Source: Eubacterium sp. (GTDB lineage: Bacteria; Bacillota; Clostridia; Oscillospirales; Acutalibacteraceae). From it: a DNA stretch of 32,655 nt. The translations under genes and the position numbers were made by a program. Below the pieces are notes generated by a model. It worked only from the letters and a program-made list of their open reading frames with translations. It did no database searches and was not told where the DNA came from. Positions within the stretch are counted from its first letter, which is position 1; each line of letters opens with the position of its first letter. This document shows positions 7,967 through 15,712 of the stretch, one piece after another. The stretch is taken from NCBI GenBank assembly GCA_017514345.1, contig JAFWKC010000137.1:1-32655 (forward strand). Direction: 5' to 3'.

Positions 7967-8635
7967 ATGAAAAATGTATTGATTACGGGCGGCGCGACTG
8001 GAATAGGCAAAGCTTGCGCCGAGCTGTTTTTGAAAAAAGGCTACAGCGTGTACGTTACGTACAACGAAACGCCGTGCAAAATTGACGGCGTCACGGCGGT
8101 AAAATGCAACTTAAAAAGCACGGACGAAATAAGGTCGCTTTTTGATACTGTCGGCAGCGTTGACGTGCTTGTAAATAACGCGGGCGTCAGCCTTATAAAA
8201 ATGATTAACGATACTGACGAAGCGGATTATGAAGCAGTAACGGCGGTTAACGAGCGCGCCGTTTATTTCTGCTCAAAGTATGCCGCTTTGGATATGATAA
8301 AAAAGCACAGCGGCGCGATAATAAATATCTCGTCAATGTGGGGACAGCAGGGCGCTTCGTGCGAAACGCTCTACTCAATGACCAAGGCGGCGGTTATCGG
8401 GCTTACAAGGGCGCTTTCTCTGGAGCTTGCTCCGTCGGGAGTAACCGTTAACTGCGTTGCGCCTGGAATAATCGACACGCGTATGAACGCACAGTTTGAC
8501 AGGGCGGAGCTGGAGCGCGAGGTACCTCTCGGCAGGCTCGGCACGCCCGAAGAAATCGCAAAAGCAGTATTGTTTTTCGCTGAAAACAGCTACGTTACGG
8601 GACAGGTACTCGGCGTTAACGGTGGAATAGTATGA
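7967..8635 (+). CDS. Short-chain dehydrogenase/reductase (classical SDR, FabG-like)
   Basis: This 222-aa NAD(P)-dependent oxidoreductase has all classical SDR landmarks: the nucleotide motif TGGATGIG (7-14), NNAG (70-73), catalytic Ser123 in ISSM, and Tyr136-x3-Lys140 in YSMTK. The C-terminal LGVNGGIV matches the FabG/3-oxoacyl-ACP reductase subgroup. It is about 20 residues shorter than a typical FabG and lies far from any fatty-acid cluster, so the substrate could be another ketone or alcohol. Its TGA overlaps the ATG of the methyltransferase (ATGA), so the two are translationally coupled. This suggests co-expression with RNA-modification genes more than a shared pathway. Confidence 0.9.
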   Translation: MKNVLITGGATGIGKACAELFLKKGYSVYVTYNETPCKIDGVTAVKCNLKSTDEIRSLFDTVGSVDVLVNNAGVSLIKMINDTDEADYEAVTAVNERAVYFCSKYAALDMIKKHSGAIINISSMWGQQGASCETLYSMTKAAVIGLTRALSLELAPSGVTVNCVAPGIIDTRMNAQFDRAELEREVPLGRLGTPEEIAKAVLFFAENSYVTGQVLGVNGGIV

Positions 8636-9375
8636 GTTATACATTTGAACGGCTATCAGACGACATAAGTATTGCCGTTACAGGCGACCACACGTTCGGT
8701 ACGGACGCGGTAATACTCGCATATTTTGCAAAGCCGAAGCGCAAGGACAAGTGTCTTGATATGGGTACGGGCTGCGGAATTATTCCTATGCTCTGGCTTC
8801 GCGACGAGGGGCAGAGTGCTGTGCACTGTCTTGATATTCAGGAAAATGCGATTGAGCAGGTGAACGCTTCAATCGAGCATAATTCGCTCGGCGAGAGGCT
8901 TGTTCCGCACCTTTGCGATTTGCGCGAAATAGAAAAGGAATTTTCCGCAGAGGGCTTCACGCTCGTTACGATGAACCCGCCGTACAAGCCGATTAATACG
9001 GGCTTTGAGTCGCTCGGCGAAAGCGCGAGAATTGCACGCCACGAGGTGTGCTGTAATATCGAGGACGCAGTTAAGGCGGCAAGCTATCTGCTTACATACA
9101 GCGGCCGTTTTTGTATGTGTCACCGTCCCGAAAGGCTCGTTGACGCGCTTGCGATTATGCGCACTTACAAGCTCGAGCCAAAACGCCTTCGCTTCGTTAT
9201 GGACAAGGAGGGCGAGGAGCCGTTTTTGTTTCTCGTTGAAGGCAAGAAGGGCGCAAAGCCGTTTCTTCGCGTTGAGCCGCCGCTTGTAATTAAGAACAGC
9301 GAGTCGAAGTTTACGGAGGAAATGTTGTCCGTTTACGGCTCGTACGCCGACGGCTACGAGGATAAAATACGGTAG
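8632..9375 (+). CDS. trmN6: tRNA1(Val) adenine-37 N6-methyltransferase-like protein (YabB/TrmN6)
   Basis: This 247-aa class I SAM-dependent methyltransferase is predicted to methylate an adenine in tRNA. SAM motif I is LDMGTGCGIIP with GTGCG at 45-49; motif IV is the N6-adenine signature NPPY at 115-118. The N-terminal FERLSDDISIAVTGDHTFGTDAVILAYF is typical of the YfiC/YabB group, where the GTDAVLL-type segment precedes the Rossmann fold. It overlaps the SDR stop by 4 nt and precedes rsmI by 45 nt. The same trmN6-rsmI pairing occurs in Bacillus (yabB, yabC), where abrB follows. Family assignment is firm; the exact tRNA target is inferred from homologs. Confidence 0.88.
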   Translation: MSYTFERLSDDISIAVTGDHTFGTDAVILAYFAKPKRKDKCLDMGTGCGIIPMLWLRDEGQSAVHCLDIQENAIEQVNASIEHNSLGERLVPHLCDLREIEKEFSAEGFTLVTMNPPYKPINTGFESLGESARIARHEVCCNIEDAVKAASYLLTYSGRFCMCHRPERLVDALAIMRTYKLEPKRLRFVMDKEGEEPFLFLVEGKKGAKPFLRVEPPLVIKNSESKFTEEMLSVYGSYADGYEDKIR

Positions 9376-9420
9376 CTTTTTGGCTTAATACTTAACACCT
9401 TCTGAAAAAGGAATTTTGTA

Positions 9421-10239
9421 ATGAACAGTAAACTATATGTAGTCGGCACGCCTATTGGCAATCTCGGCGACCTTTCGCCGCGAGCTGTCGAAACGCTCGA
9501 AAAGGTTGATTTTATCGCCGCCGAGGACACGCGCGTGACGCTGAAGCTGCTGAACCATTTCGGTATAAAAAAAGAAATGGTCAGCTATTTTGAACATAAC
9601 AAAAGGGAACGCGGCGAAATAATCACAGCGCGTATTTTGCAGGGCGAAAGCTGTGCGATTGTGACCGACGCAGGTATGCCTGCAATATCCGACCCTGGCG
9701 AGGATTTGGTGCGTATGTGCCGCGAGCTCGGCATAGAGGTTGAGTCCGTGCCGGGACCGACGGCGTTTACCACGGCGCTTGCGATATCGGGAATGAGCAC
9801 GGGGCGCTTTACGTTTGAGGGCTTTTTGTCCGTCAGCAAAAAATCACGACGCGAGCACCTTGAAGAGCTTGTCAGCGAAAGGCGAACGATGGTGTTTTAC
9901 GAAGCGCCGCACAAGCTGTCGGCAACGCTTGACGATATGCTCAAATATTTTGGCGACAGGAATATTGCAATTGTCCGCGAGCTTACAAAAATCCACGAGG
10001 AAGTAATCAGAACGACGCTCAGCGAAGCCTCAGAACGGTATCACACCGAAAAACCGAAGGGCGAAATCGTGCTGATTATCGAAGGCAAGAAAGAGGAAGA
10101 AAACGAGCTGACTCTTGACGAGGCTGTAGCAAAGGCGAAGAAGCTTGTTGAGAGCGGTATGAGCATAAACAACGCCGCAAAGGAAATTGCGGGCGTAACT
10201 AATTTCAAAAAAGGCGATATATACAAGGCTTTGCTATGA
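9421..10239 (+). CDS. rsmI: 16S rRNA cytidine-1402 2'-O-methyltransferase RsmI
   Basis: RsmI methylates the ribose of C1402 in the decoding centre of 16S rRNA, using S-adenosylmethionine. The 272-aa protein opens with LYVVGTPIGNLGDLSPRAVE, then carries AAEDTRVTLKLLNHFGI, VTDAGMPAISDPGEDLV, VPGPTAFTTALAISG and FYEAPHKL, a full set of tetrapyrrole-methylase-type RsmI motifs. The C-terminal helical domain (LDEAVAKAKKLVESGMSINNAAKEIAGVT) is also present. An AAAGGAA ribosome site precedes the ATG. Its TGA overlaps the following radical SAM gene by ATGA, so the pair is translationally coupled. Confidence 0.96.
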   Translation: MNSKLYVVGTPIGNLGDLSPRAVETLEKVDFIAAEDTRVTLKLLNHFGIKKEMVSYFEHNKRERGEIITARILQGESCAIVTDAGMPAISDPGEDLVRMCRELGIEVESVPGPTAFTTALAISGMSTGRFTFEGFLSVSKKSRREHLEELVSERRTMVFYEAPHKLSATLDDMLKYFGDRNIAIVRELTKIHEEVIRTTLSEASERYHTEKPKGEIVLIIEGKKEEENELTLDEAVAKAKKLVESGMSINNAAKEIAGVTNFKKGDIYKALL

Positions 10240-11105
10240 TTTGTAATTGTTGTCCGCGAAAATGTAATGTTGACAGAAAAAATGCGCTCGGCTTTTGTCA
10301 AAGTCCCGAGCGTTTTCGCGTTGCGCGCGCCGCGCTTCATTTTTGGGAGGAGCCGTGCATCAGCGGCAAAAACGGAAGCGGTACGGTGTTTTTCAGCGGG
10401 TGCAACCTTCGCTGCGCGTACTGCCAGAATTATGAAATAAGCCACAAAAACAAGGGCGTTGAGATTGACGAAAACAGGCTTCTTGAAATATTTGACGACC
10501 TTGCAGAGCAGGGAGCGCACAACATAAATCTTGTAAATCCAACGCACTATGCCGTGCAGCTTATTCCCGTGCTTAAAAGGTGGGCGAACAAGCTCCCCAT
10601 AGTATATAACACGTCGGGCTATGAGAGCGCCGAAACGCTAAGACAGCTTGACGGGCTTGTTGACGTTTACCTTACGGACTTTAAGTATACGCGAAGCGAA
10701 AAGGCGCTTCGTTACAGCAAGGCGGCTGATTATCCCGAGGTTGCAAGGGCGGCGCTTTCGGAAATGCGCCGACAGCTCCCGAGCGACGAATTTGACGGCG
10801 GGATTATGAAAAGGGGAATTATAGTCCGTCACCTGATTTTGCCGTCAAACACGAATTCCTCGCTGGAAGCTGTTGATTTTATTGAAAACAGCTTTCCCGA
10901 CACGTACCTTTCGCTTATGGCGCAGTACACTCCCTGCGGCGATTTGTCAGGCTGTGACGAGCTTAACAGAAAAATCACGAAGCGCGAATACGACAAGGTG
11001 ACGGATTACGCCGTTTCAAAGGGTCTTGACAAGCTGTTTTTACAGGATTTGTCGTCTTCTGACGAAAAATTTATTCCTGCATTTGATTTTACGGGAATAA
11101 TGTGA
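10236..11105 (+). CDS. Radical SAM protein of the PflX type (pyruvate formate-lyase activase homolog)
   Basis: This 289-aa protein carries the radical SAM cluster motif CNLRCAYC (Cys56, Cys60, Cys63), which binds a [4Fe-4S] cluster and cleaves SAM. The N-terminus is cysteine-rich: CNCCPRKCNVDR and LGFCQSPE supply Cys3, 5, 6, 10 and 21. That arrangement, plus FWEEPCISGKNGSGTVFFSGC and VNPTHY, matches the PflX/COG1313 group, whose substrate has not been established. No pyruvate formate-lyase or other glycyl-radical enzyme is adjacent, so a direct activase role cannot be inferred from context. It starts inside the rsmI stop (ATGA). The promoter of mscL overlaps its last codons. Confidence 0.85.
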   Translation: MICNCCPRKCNVDRKNALGFCQSPERFRVARAALHFWEEPCISGKNGSGTVFFSGCNLRCAYCQNYEISHKNKGVEIDENRLLEIFDDLAEQGAHNINLVNPTHYAVQLIPVLKRWANKLPIVYNTSGYESAETLRQLDGLVDVYLTDFKYTRSEKALRYSKAADYPEVARAALSEMRRQLPSDEFDGGIMKRGIIVRHLILPSNTNSSLEAVDFIENSFPDTYLSLMAQYTPCGDLSGCDELNRKITKREYDKVTDYAVSKGLDKLFLQDLSSSDEKFIPAFDFTGIM

Positions 11106-11111
11106 TATAGT
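11083..11111 (+). promoter_or_regulatory. Sigma-A promoter of mscL
   Basis: TTGATT (11083-11088, 4 of 6) and TATAGT (11106-11111, 5 of 6) are 17 nt apart; the promoter lies across the end of the upstream radical SAM gene. The leader of about 30 nt contains AAAGGAGAAG before the ATG. Confidence 0.6.
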
Positions 11112-11149
11112 ATATATGTTAAATTTTTACATAATAAAGGAGAAGAAAA

Positions 11150-11584
11150 ATGAAAAAGTTTATGTCAGAATTTAAGGAATTCATCTCAAAGGGCAACGTG
11201 CTTGATATGGCAGTCGGCGTTATCATCGGCGGCGCTTTCGGCGCAATCGTTAACGCGCTTATCGACAACATCATCAATCCTCTTATCGCTATGATTGGCG
11301 GAACAGAGATTGGTCTTGCTGTTCAGATTAACGGCCAGACTATCAATTTCGGCGCGTTCATTTCGGCAATTCTTAACTTCCTTATCATCGCATTCGTTGT
11401 ATTCCTTATTGTTAAATCGGCTAACAAGGCTAAGGATTTAGTTGTTAAGAAGGAAGAGGAAGAAGAGGAAGAAACGACAAAGACCTGCCCGTTCTGTAAG
11501 AGCGAAATCGACATTGAAGCTACAAAATGTCCTCACTGTACATCTGATATTCCATTGGAAGAAGAGGAAGAAGAGGAAGAATAA
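11150..11584 (+). CDS. mscL: Large-conductance mechanosensitive channel with C-terminal zinc ribbon
   Basis: MscL opens under membrane tension to release solutes during hypo-osmotic shock. The N-terminal amphipathic helix (EFKEFISKGNVLDMAVG) and pore helix (AVGVIIGGAFGAIVNALIDNIINPLI) are textbook, and the second membrane helix is at about 68-90. After KDLVVKK the protein differs from E. coli MscL: a run of acidic residues, then CPFC and CPHC (Cys113, 116, 127, 130) forming a predicted zinc ribbon, then another run of glutamates to the stop. The whole is 144 aa. Similar zinc-ribbon tails occur in other clostridial MscL proteins as far as I recall, but their function is not established. The tail should sit in the cytoplasm below the pore. 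Confidence 0.95.
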   Translation: MKKFMSEFKEFISKGNVLDMAVGVIIGGAFGAIVNALIDNIINPLIAMIGGTEIGLAVQINGQTINFGAFISAILNFLIIAFVVFLIVKSANKAKDLVVKKEEEEEEETTKTCPFCKSEIDIEATKCPHCTSDIPLEEEEEEEE

Positions 11585-11594
11585 TTCGGAATTC

Positions 11595-11622
11595 GTGATT
11601 ATTAATAAAGGGCTGTTATAAT
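11595..11622 (+). promoter_or_regulatory. Candidate extended -10 promoter of the alpha/beta hydrolase gene
   Basis: A perfect TATAAT (11617-11622) is preceded by TG one base upstream (extended -10). The best -35 is weak: GTGATT at 11595-11600 with a 16-nt spacer. It lies between mscL and the hydrolase; no terminator is evident between those genes, so read-through is also possible. Confidence 0.45.
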
Positions 11623-11667
11623 ACGATTGTTCAGTCGGTTAGCAGTCATTTAAAAAGGAGTAAAATT

Positions 11668-12597
11668 ATGAAAATCGAAGCATACAGTTATCCGTCTGCG
11701 ACGGGTGTTTGCGAAATTTACGGAAACGCTTACACGCCCGATAACGACGAGGTGAAAGCCGTTCTCGTTATCAATCACGGTATGGCGGAGCATCAGGAAA
11801 GATACAGAGGCTTTATCGAATTTATGGTGTCAAACGGCTTTGCTGTTTATATTCACGATATGGCTAATCACGGCAAGTCAAATTCAAACTTTGACGACAC
11901 GGGCTATTTCGGCGAGGTTGACGGCTACAAGAAGCTTGTTGAAGACTTCAAAACAAGCTTTGAAAAGGCTAAGTTTACTTATTCCGACAAAAAGATTATC
12001 GTAATGGGTCATTCGATGGGCTCGTTCATCGTACGCTGCTTTACGGCGTGGTATCCAAACGAGGGCTACGCAGGTGCGATTTATATGGGCACTGGCGGAG
12101 CAAATCCGATTGCAGGAATGGGCGACAAGGTTTCGGCGCTCGTTGCAAAGGTGCGCGGCACAAAGCACAAGAGCAAAATGCTTGACAAGATGTCCTTCAG
12201 CTCATACGGCAAGCGTTGCGAAGGCAGAACGAATTTTGACTGGCTCACACGCGATACAGAAATTGTTGACAAATATATTGCCGACGAATACTGCGGCTTT
12301 TTGTTCAGCGCACAGGGTATGAACGACCTTGTTAAGCTGAATATCGAGGCTAACACAGACGATTGGTACAAGAAGGTTCCAAACGACCTGCCGATACTCC
12401 TCACGAGCGGCTGCGAGGACCCCGTCGGCGAATACGCAAAGGGCATAAGAGATATTTATCAGCGCCTTCTCGCGTCAGGTCATAAGCAGGTAACGCTCAA
12501 GCTTTATGACAACTGCCGCCACGAAATCCTCAACGAGCTCAACAAGGACGACGTTATGAACGACCTCCTCGACTGGGCGAATAAAGTAGTTGAATAA
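11668..12597 (+). CDS. Alpha/beta hydrolase, monoacylglycerol lipase/serine aminopeptidase S33 type
   Basis: This 309-aa cytosolic alpha/beta hydrolase resembles the lysophospholipase/monoacylglycerol lipase group. Visible landmarks are the oxyanion motif NHGMAEH (36-42), the nucleophile elbow GHSMGS with Ser116, and a charge relay completed by Asp251 in SGCEDPVGEY and His285 in CRHEI. The cap region (about 140-220) is lysine-rich (KVRGTKHKSKMLDKM) and typical of this group. There is no signal peptide. A strong AAAAAGGAG ribosome site precedes the ATG. The gene ends at a UUCG-loop terminator. Likely substrates are monoglycerides, lysophospholipids or other carboxyl esters; the sequence does not choose between them. 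Confidence 0.88.
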   Translation: MKIEAYSYPSATGVCEIYGNAYTPDNDEVKAVLVINHGMAEHQERYRGFIEFMVSNGFAVYIHDMANHGKSNSNFDDTGYFGEVDGYKKLVEDFKTSFEKAKFTYSDKKIIVMGHSMGSFIVRCFTAWYPNEGYAGAIYMGTGGANPIAGMGDKVSALVAKVRGTKHKSKMLDKMSFSSYGKRCEGRTNFDWLTRDTEIVDKYIADEYCGFLFSAQGMNDLVKLNIEANTDDWYKKVPNDLPILLTSGCEDPVGEYAKGIRDIYQRLLASGHKQVTLKLYDNCRHEILNELNKDDVMNDLLDWANKVVE

Positions 12598-12598
12598 C

Positions 12599-12625
12599 AA
12601 AAAGCTTCCTTCGGGAAGCTTTTTT
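12599..12625 (+). terminator. Rho-independent terminator with UUCG tetraloop
   Basis: A long stem (AAAAAGCTTCC with its complement) closes a C(TTCG)G tetraloop and runs into a T-tract. It begins 2 nt after the hydrolase stop codon. Confidence 0.95.
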
Positions 12626-12671
12626 AGCTTCAGGCTGCAGGCTTGCGATTGCTCGGCTGACGCTTCGGACA

Positions 12672-12705
12672 AAAAATGGGAGAGTATTCTGACTCTCCCA
12701 TTTTT
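12672..12705. terminator. Bidirectional terminator, mainly for the K+ channel gene
   Basis: The arms GGGAGAGT (12678-12685) and ACTCTCCC (12692-12699), extended by A/T pairs on both sides, enclose a 6-nt loop. Both strands have a T-run, so it can end the leftward channel transcript and back up the rightward hydrolase terminator. The 46 nt between the two terminators hold nothing I can support. Confidence 0.9.
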
Positions 12706-12710
12706 GAATA

Positions 12711-13457
12711 TTACTGCTCTTTTGTGTCATCGTCGCTGTTGTTCTTTTTCTTTATTTCTTCGAGGTATCCTGCCGTTATTACACCGGAAGGCAGGGCGAT
12801 AATTGCTATTCCGATAAAGCTTGAAATCATTGTTACAAGTCGTCCCGCTGTAGTTACGGGATATATATCGCCGTAACCTACGGTGACAAGGCTTACGGTA
12901 GCCCAGTACACCGCGTCAAAAAAGCTGTTGAAGGTCGTCGGCTCAACATTGAAAATGATTAACGCCGAAACAAGTATGTATCCGACTGCAAATGTTCCCA
13001 CGGCTATAAGCGCGTCCTTTTGCCTTTTTATTACGTCTGCAATAATGCTTATGCTTTTGCTGTATCTGAATATCTTAAATGCTTTGAGCACTCTGAACGC
13101 TCTGAGTAGCCTGAACATCCTCAGCAGCTTAAAGCCCGAAGCAAGTATGGTGATGCTCGGCAAAATCGACAGCAAATCAATTATTGCCATAAAAGTAAAG
13201 GGATAAATGAAAAATGACGCTTTTCCTTTTTTTAACTGCTTGTCTGCCGTAAACAGCCTTAATATGTAATCGGCAATAAAAAGAATAACAGTAACCTTAT
13301 CAATAATGAATAATAAAAGGCTTTGCTCTCTCACTTTGAATGCAAGGGGCACAAGGCTTGCAATAATTGCAAATATCATAACGTAGTTATATATTCTGCT
13401 TGCCTTATTATCCTCGTTATCTTCATCTATGATTAAATATAGCTTATCTCTGTCCAT
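12711..13457 (-). CDS. Voltage-gated potassium channel (six-TM Kv type)
   Basis: This 248-aa protein has a complete Kv subunit plan. S1-S3 are at about 22-41, 47-69 and 84-100. S4 (about 108-132) has basic residues at every third position (Lys110, Arg113, 116, 119, 122, Lys125, Lys128, Arg131). The pore has the K+ selectivity filter TVGYGD (192-197), followed by S6 (about 208-230). Four subunits would form a K+-selective, depolarisation-sensitive channel. The short tail EEIKKKNNSDDDTKEQ has no RCK domain. A TTG lies one codon upstream, but AAGGAG eight bases before the ATG at 13457 makes ATG the likely start. It is transcribed alone. Confidence 0.95.
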   Translation of the reverse strand: MDRDKLYLIIDEDNEDNKASRIYNYVMIFAIIASLVPLAFKVREQSLLLFIIDKVTVILFIADYILRLFTADKQLKKGKASFFIYPFTFMAIIDLLSILPSITILASGFKLLRMFRLLRAFRVLKAFKIFRYSKSISIIADVIKRQKDALIAVGTFAVGYILVSALIIFNVEPTTFNSFFDAVYWATVSLVTVGYGDIYPVTTAGRLVTMISSFIGIAIIALPSGVITAGYLEEIKKKNNSDDDTKEQ

Positions 13458-13477
13458 CAATAATTCTCCTTTAGATT

Positions 13478-13505
13478 ATTATATCACAATTCATAAAGTA
13501 TGCAA
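13478..13505 (-). promoter_or_regulatory. Sigma-A promoter of the K+ channel gene
   Basis: On the - strand TTGCAT (13500-13505) and a perfect TATAAT (13478-13483) are 16 nt apart, with TG one base before the -10 (extended -10). The -35 is weak. Confidence 0.55.
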
Positions 13506-13540
13506 TACATAACGGAAGATGTTTGAGGTACGCCTGCAGC

Positions 13541-13570
13541 AAAAAAGACGGATATCAATCCGTCTTTTTT
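13541..13570. terminator. Terminator overlapping the stop codon of the PH-like membrane protein gene
   Basis: AAAAAAGACGGAT (13541-13553) pairs with ATCCGTCTTTTTT (13558-13570) around a 4-nt loop, with T-runs on both strands. The leftward gene's TGA (13555-13557) lies in the loop and its last codons (Lys-Lys-Thr-Asp) form one arm of the stem. Confidence 0.92.
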
Positions 13571-14061
13571 TCGTTTATTGTATTTAAGAAATCCTCTGCG
13601 TTTTGCAGCGGCAGGCGTACCTCTTTCCGTCCGCCGTAGCCGTATTTCATTTTTATGTACGGCTCGTTGTACGCGCCGCCCTCAACCTCTTCTATGCGTT
13701 GGCTTACTGGCTCGTTGCACAGCTCTGCGCTTTCAATGCCTCTGATAAGTATTTCTTTTCTGAAGCCGTGAACGTACGGCACGATACAGCAATAATCGAT
13801 TATCAGCCTGTCGTCCGTAACCGTAACGCCCTTGTGTCCTGCCCAGTATTTTATCTGAAAGCCGCAGAATACAACCGTTACCATCGCCCACAAAAGGGGA
13901 AGCAGTATTTTTGAAGCCGCTTCTACGCCCGCGAGCTTGAGTATCCATATAATAAGCAATCCAAGCGGAACGCTAAGCATACCTATTACAAAGTTTTGCA
14001 GGCACACATAAATTGTGTTAAGCGCCTTTGAGCGATATTTGAATTTATATCGTTTGTTCAT
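13555..14061 (-). CDS. Two-TM membrane protein with bacterial PH-like domain
   Basis: A 168-aa protein with a basic N-terminus (MNKRYKFKYRSK) and two adjacent membrane segments (about 20-42 and 50-70). The cytoplasmic part resembles a bacterial PH (bPH-type) fold: GVTVTDDRLIIDYCCIVP is followed by RKEILIRGIESAEL, the usual pattern of an outward strand and a contact strand, and IKMKYGYGGRKEVRLPLQNAEDFLNTI. The fold call is by eye and moderate. It begins 4 nt after the FGGY kinase stop, so it is co-transcribed with tetR and the kinase. No enzymatic motif is seen and its role in that locus is unknown. The last codons overlap a terminator stem. Confidence 0.72.
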   Translation of the reverse strand: MNKRYKFKYRSKALNTIYVCLQNFVIGMLSVPLGLLIIWILKLAGVEAASKILLPLLWAMVTVVFCGFQIKYWAGHKGVTVTDDRLIIDYCCIVPYVHGFRKEILIRGIESAELCNEPVSQRIEEVEGGAYNEPYIKMKYGYGGRKEVRLPLQNAEDFLNTINEKKTD

Positions 14062-14065
14062 AAAA

Positions 14066-15685
14066 TCAACCGTTCAGGATTTCAAAGTTCTTCTTGTTTG
14101 AAGCGTAAAGGTTTTTGAATACCTTGAAGTTTCTGTCATAAACCTCTTTATTGGCGGGGTTTGGTTTGTACGTAACCTTTGCGGGAATAAGCTTTTTAAC
14201 GTCCTTGATTGTCGGGAGCATTCCCGTACCGACTGCGATAAGCGCTGCCGCGCCTACCGCGCCGATGTTCTGAGGAGAATCAACAACCTCGACGTTGCGC
14301 TGAAGAATATCAGCAAGTATCTGACAGGTTGACGCGCCGAGAGCGCCGCCGCCGCAAAAACGTACGGTGTCCTTAATTGTAACTTCCTTTTTCTTATCCT
14401 GTCTTTCAAGCATCCAGCGCATATGGAAGCAGATGCCCTCAACAACCGAGCGGATAAGCTCTGTTTTGCCCGTTTCAAGCTTGATGTTGAAGAACATACC
14501 TGCTGCGTTCGGGTCTTCAAACGGACAGCGGTTGCCGTGAAGCCACGGTGTGAATACTACGCCGTTTGAGCCTGGCTCAGCACGGTCAACAACCTCCTCA
14601 AGATAGTCGTAAAGGTTAACTGCAATATCCTCATAGCTGTCCGACGGTGTTGCGTGGTGTTGAAGATATACGCCGATTTCATCAAGCGCAAGGTGGTCCT
14701 TAACCCAGCTTACGCACTTGTTAGAGGTTTCAAGCTCTGCAAAGTAGTTATATGCGTCAGGGTCAGCGCCTACGATAGCGGCTATCATAGCAGTTGTGTC
14801 AACAATCTGCTTTTCAACAACTGTGCCTACCCAGCCCGAGGTTCCGGAATAAATATGAGTGTCGCCGACCTCAACTGCGCCTGCGCCTACGCCGATAAGC
14901 GAAGCGTCACCGCCGCCGCCGTAAACTGCAGTGCCTGCGGCAAGTCCGAGCTCGGCAGCAGCCTTTTCGGTAACCTCGCCGACCTTGTCGGTACACTTCG
15001 TAATTCTCGGAAGGTGGTCCATATTTACGCCTAACATATCGCAGACGGGCTTGCACCAGCCCTCGTGACCTTTTCTTGTATCGTAAAGCATCGTTGCGAA
15101 GGCAGAGTCAGTTGTCATAATAAACTCGCCGCTTGCGCGCACGATGAGATATTCCTTGACGTCAAGCCACTTGTAAAGCTTTTTGAAATTCTCTGGCTCG
15201 TTAGCCTCAAGCCACTTGTATTTCCATACGGGGTCCTTAACCGAAAGCGGAGCGGCGCCCGTATATTTAAGGCATTTGAGCAGCTTTGCAGCGTCTGCGC
15301 CAGCAACCTGAAAGCCGTGTGCAATTCCTTTTTTAAGCTCCTCAGTAGCACGCTGGTCCATATATGTCATAGGACGGCGGATGCAGTTTCCGTCCTTGTC
15401 AACGGGAACGAAGCCCTGCATAGCAGAACAGAAGCTGATACCCTCAATCTGCTCCTTCGTGATTCCAGGAGCTTTGCGGAATACCTCTTTGGTAGTAAGG
15501 CACATAGCCTGCCACCATTCGTCAGCGTCCTGCTCGGCGCCGCCCTTTACGCCCGTTTCCTCGTCAACGTAAAGGCTGTAGCCTGAAGTCTGAGAAGCGA
15601 TAATTTTAATCTCCTCGTCGATTTCGATAAGGCAGGTTTTGATGCCCGTTGTACCTGTATCATAAGTTATAACATACTTTCCCAT
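14066..15685 (-). CDS. FGGY-family carbohydrate kinase (xylulokinase-like)
   Basis: This 539-aa ATP-dependent sugar kinase has the FGGY two-domain ASKHA fold. The N-terminal phosphate loop is YDTGTTGIKTCLIE. TYMDQRA (about 109-115) contains the probable catalytic Asp. The C-terminal nucleotide domain has GGGGDASLIGVGAG, YSGTSGWVG and FCGGGALGAS. It is longer than E. coli XylB (about 484 aa), so D-xylulose should not be assumed; ketose, polyol or other substrates remain open. TTGGAGGAT before the ATG is a strong ribosome site. It follows tetR by 27 nt and is divergent from an aminotransferase and a class II aldolase. A kinase-then-aldolase sequence is the standard logic of sugar and deoxysugar catabolism. 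Confidence 0.9.
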   Translation of the reverse strand: MGKYVITYDTGTTGIKTCLIEIDEEIKIIASQTSGYSLYVDEETGVKGGAEQDADEWWQAMCLTTKEVFRKAPGITKEQIEGISFCSAMQGFVPVDKDGNCIRRPMTYMDQRATEELKKGIAHGFQVAGADAAKLLKCLKYTGAAPLSVKDPVWKYKWLEANEPENFKKLYKWLDVKEYLIVRASGEFIMTTDSAFATMLYDTRKGHEGWCKPVCDMLGVNMDHLPRITKCTDKVGEVTEKAAAELGLAAGTAVYGGGGDASLIGVGAGAVEVGDTHIYSGTSGWVGTVVEKQIVDTTAMIAAIVGADPDAYNYFAELETSNKCVSWVKDHLALDEIGVYLQHHATPSDSYEDIAVNLYDYLEEVVDRAEPGSNGVVFTPWLHGNRCPFEDPNAAGMFFNIKLETGKTELIRSVVEGICFHMRWMLERQDKKKEVTIKDTVRFCGGGALGASTCQILADILQRNVEVVDSPQNIGAVGAAALIAVGTGMLPTIKDVKKLIPAKVTYKPNPANKEVYDRNFKVFKNLYASNKKNFEILNG

Positions 15686-15712
15686 ATATTAAAATCCTCC
15701 AATAATTAATTA

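Noticed and set aside
12626..12671. Possible small gene or repeat between two terminators
   Set aside because: Only a short CAGGCT duplication is visible; no frame, ribosome site or stable structure.
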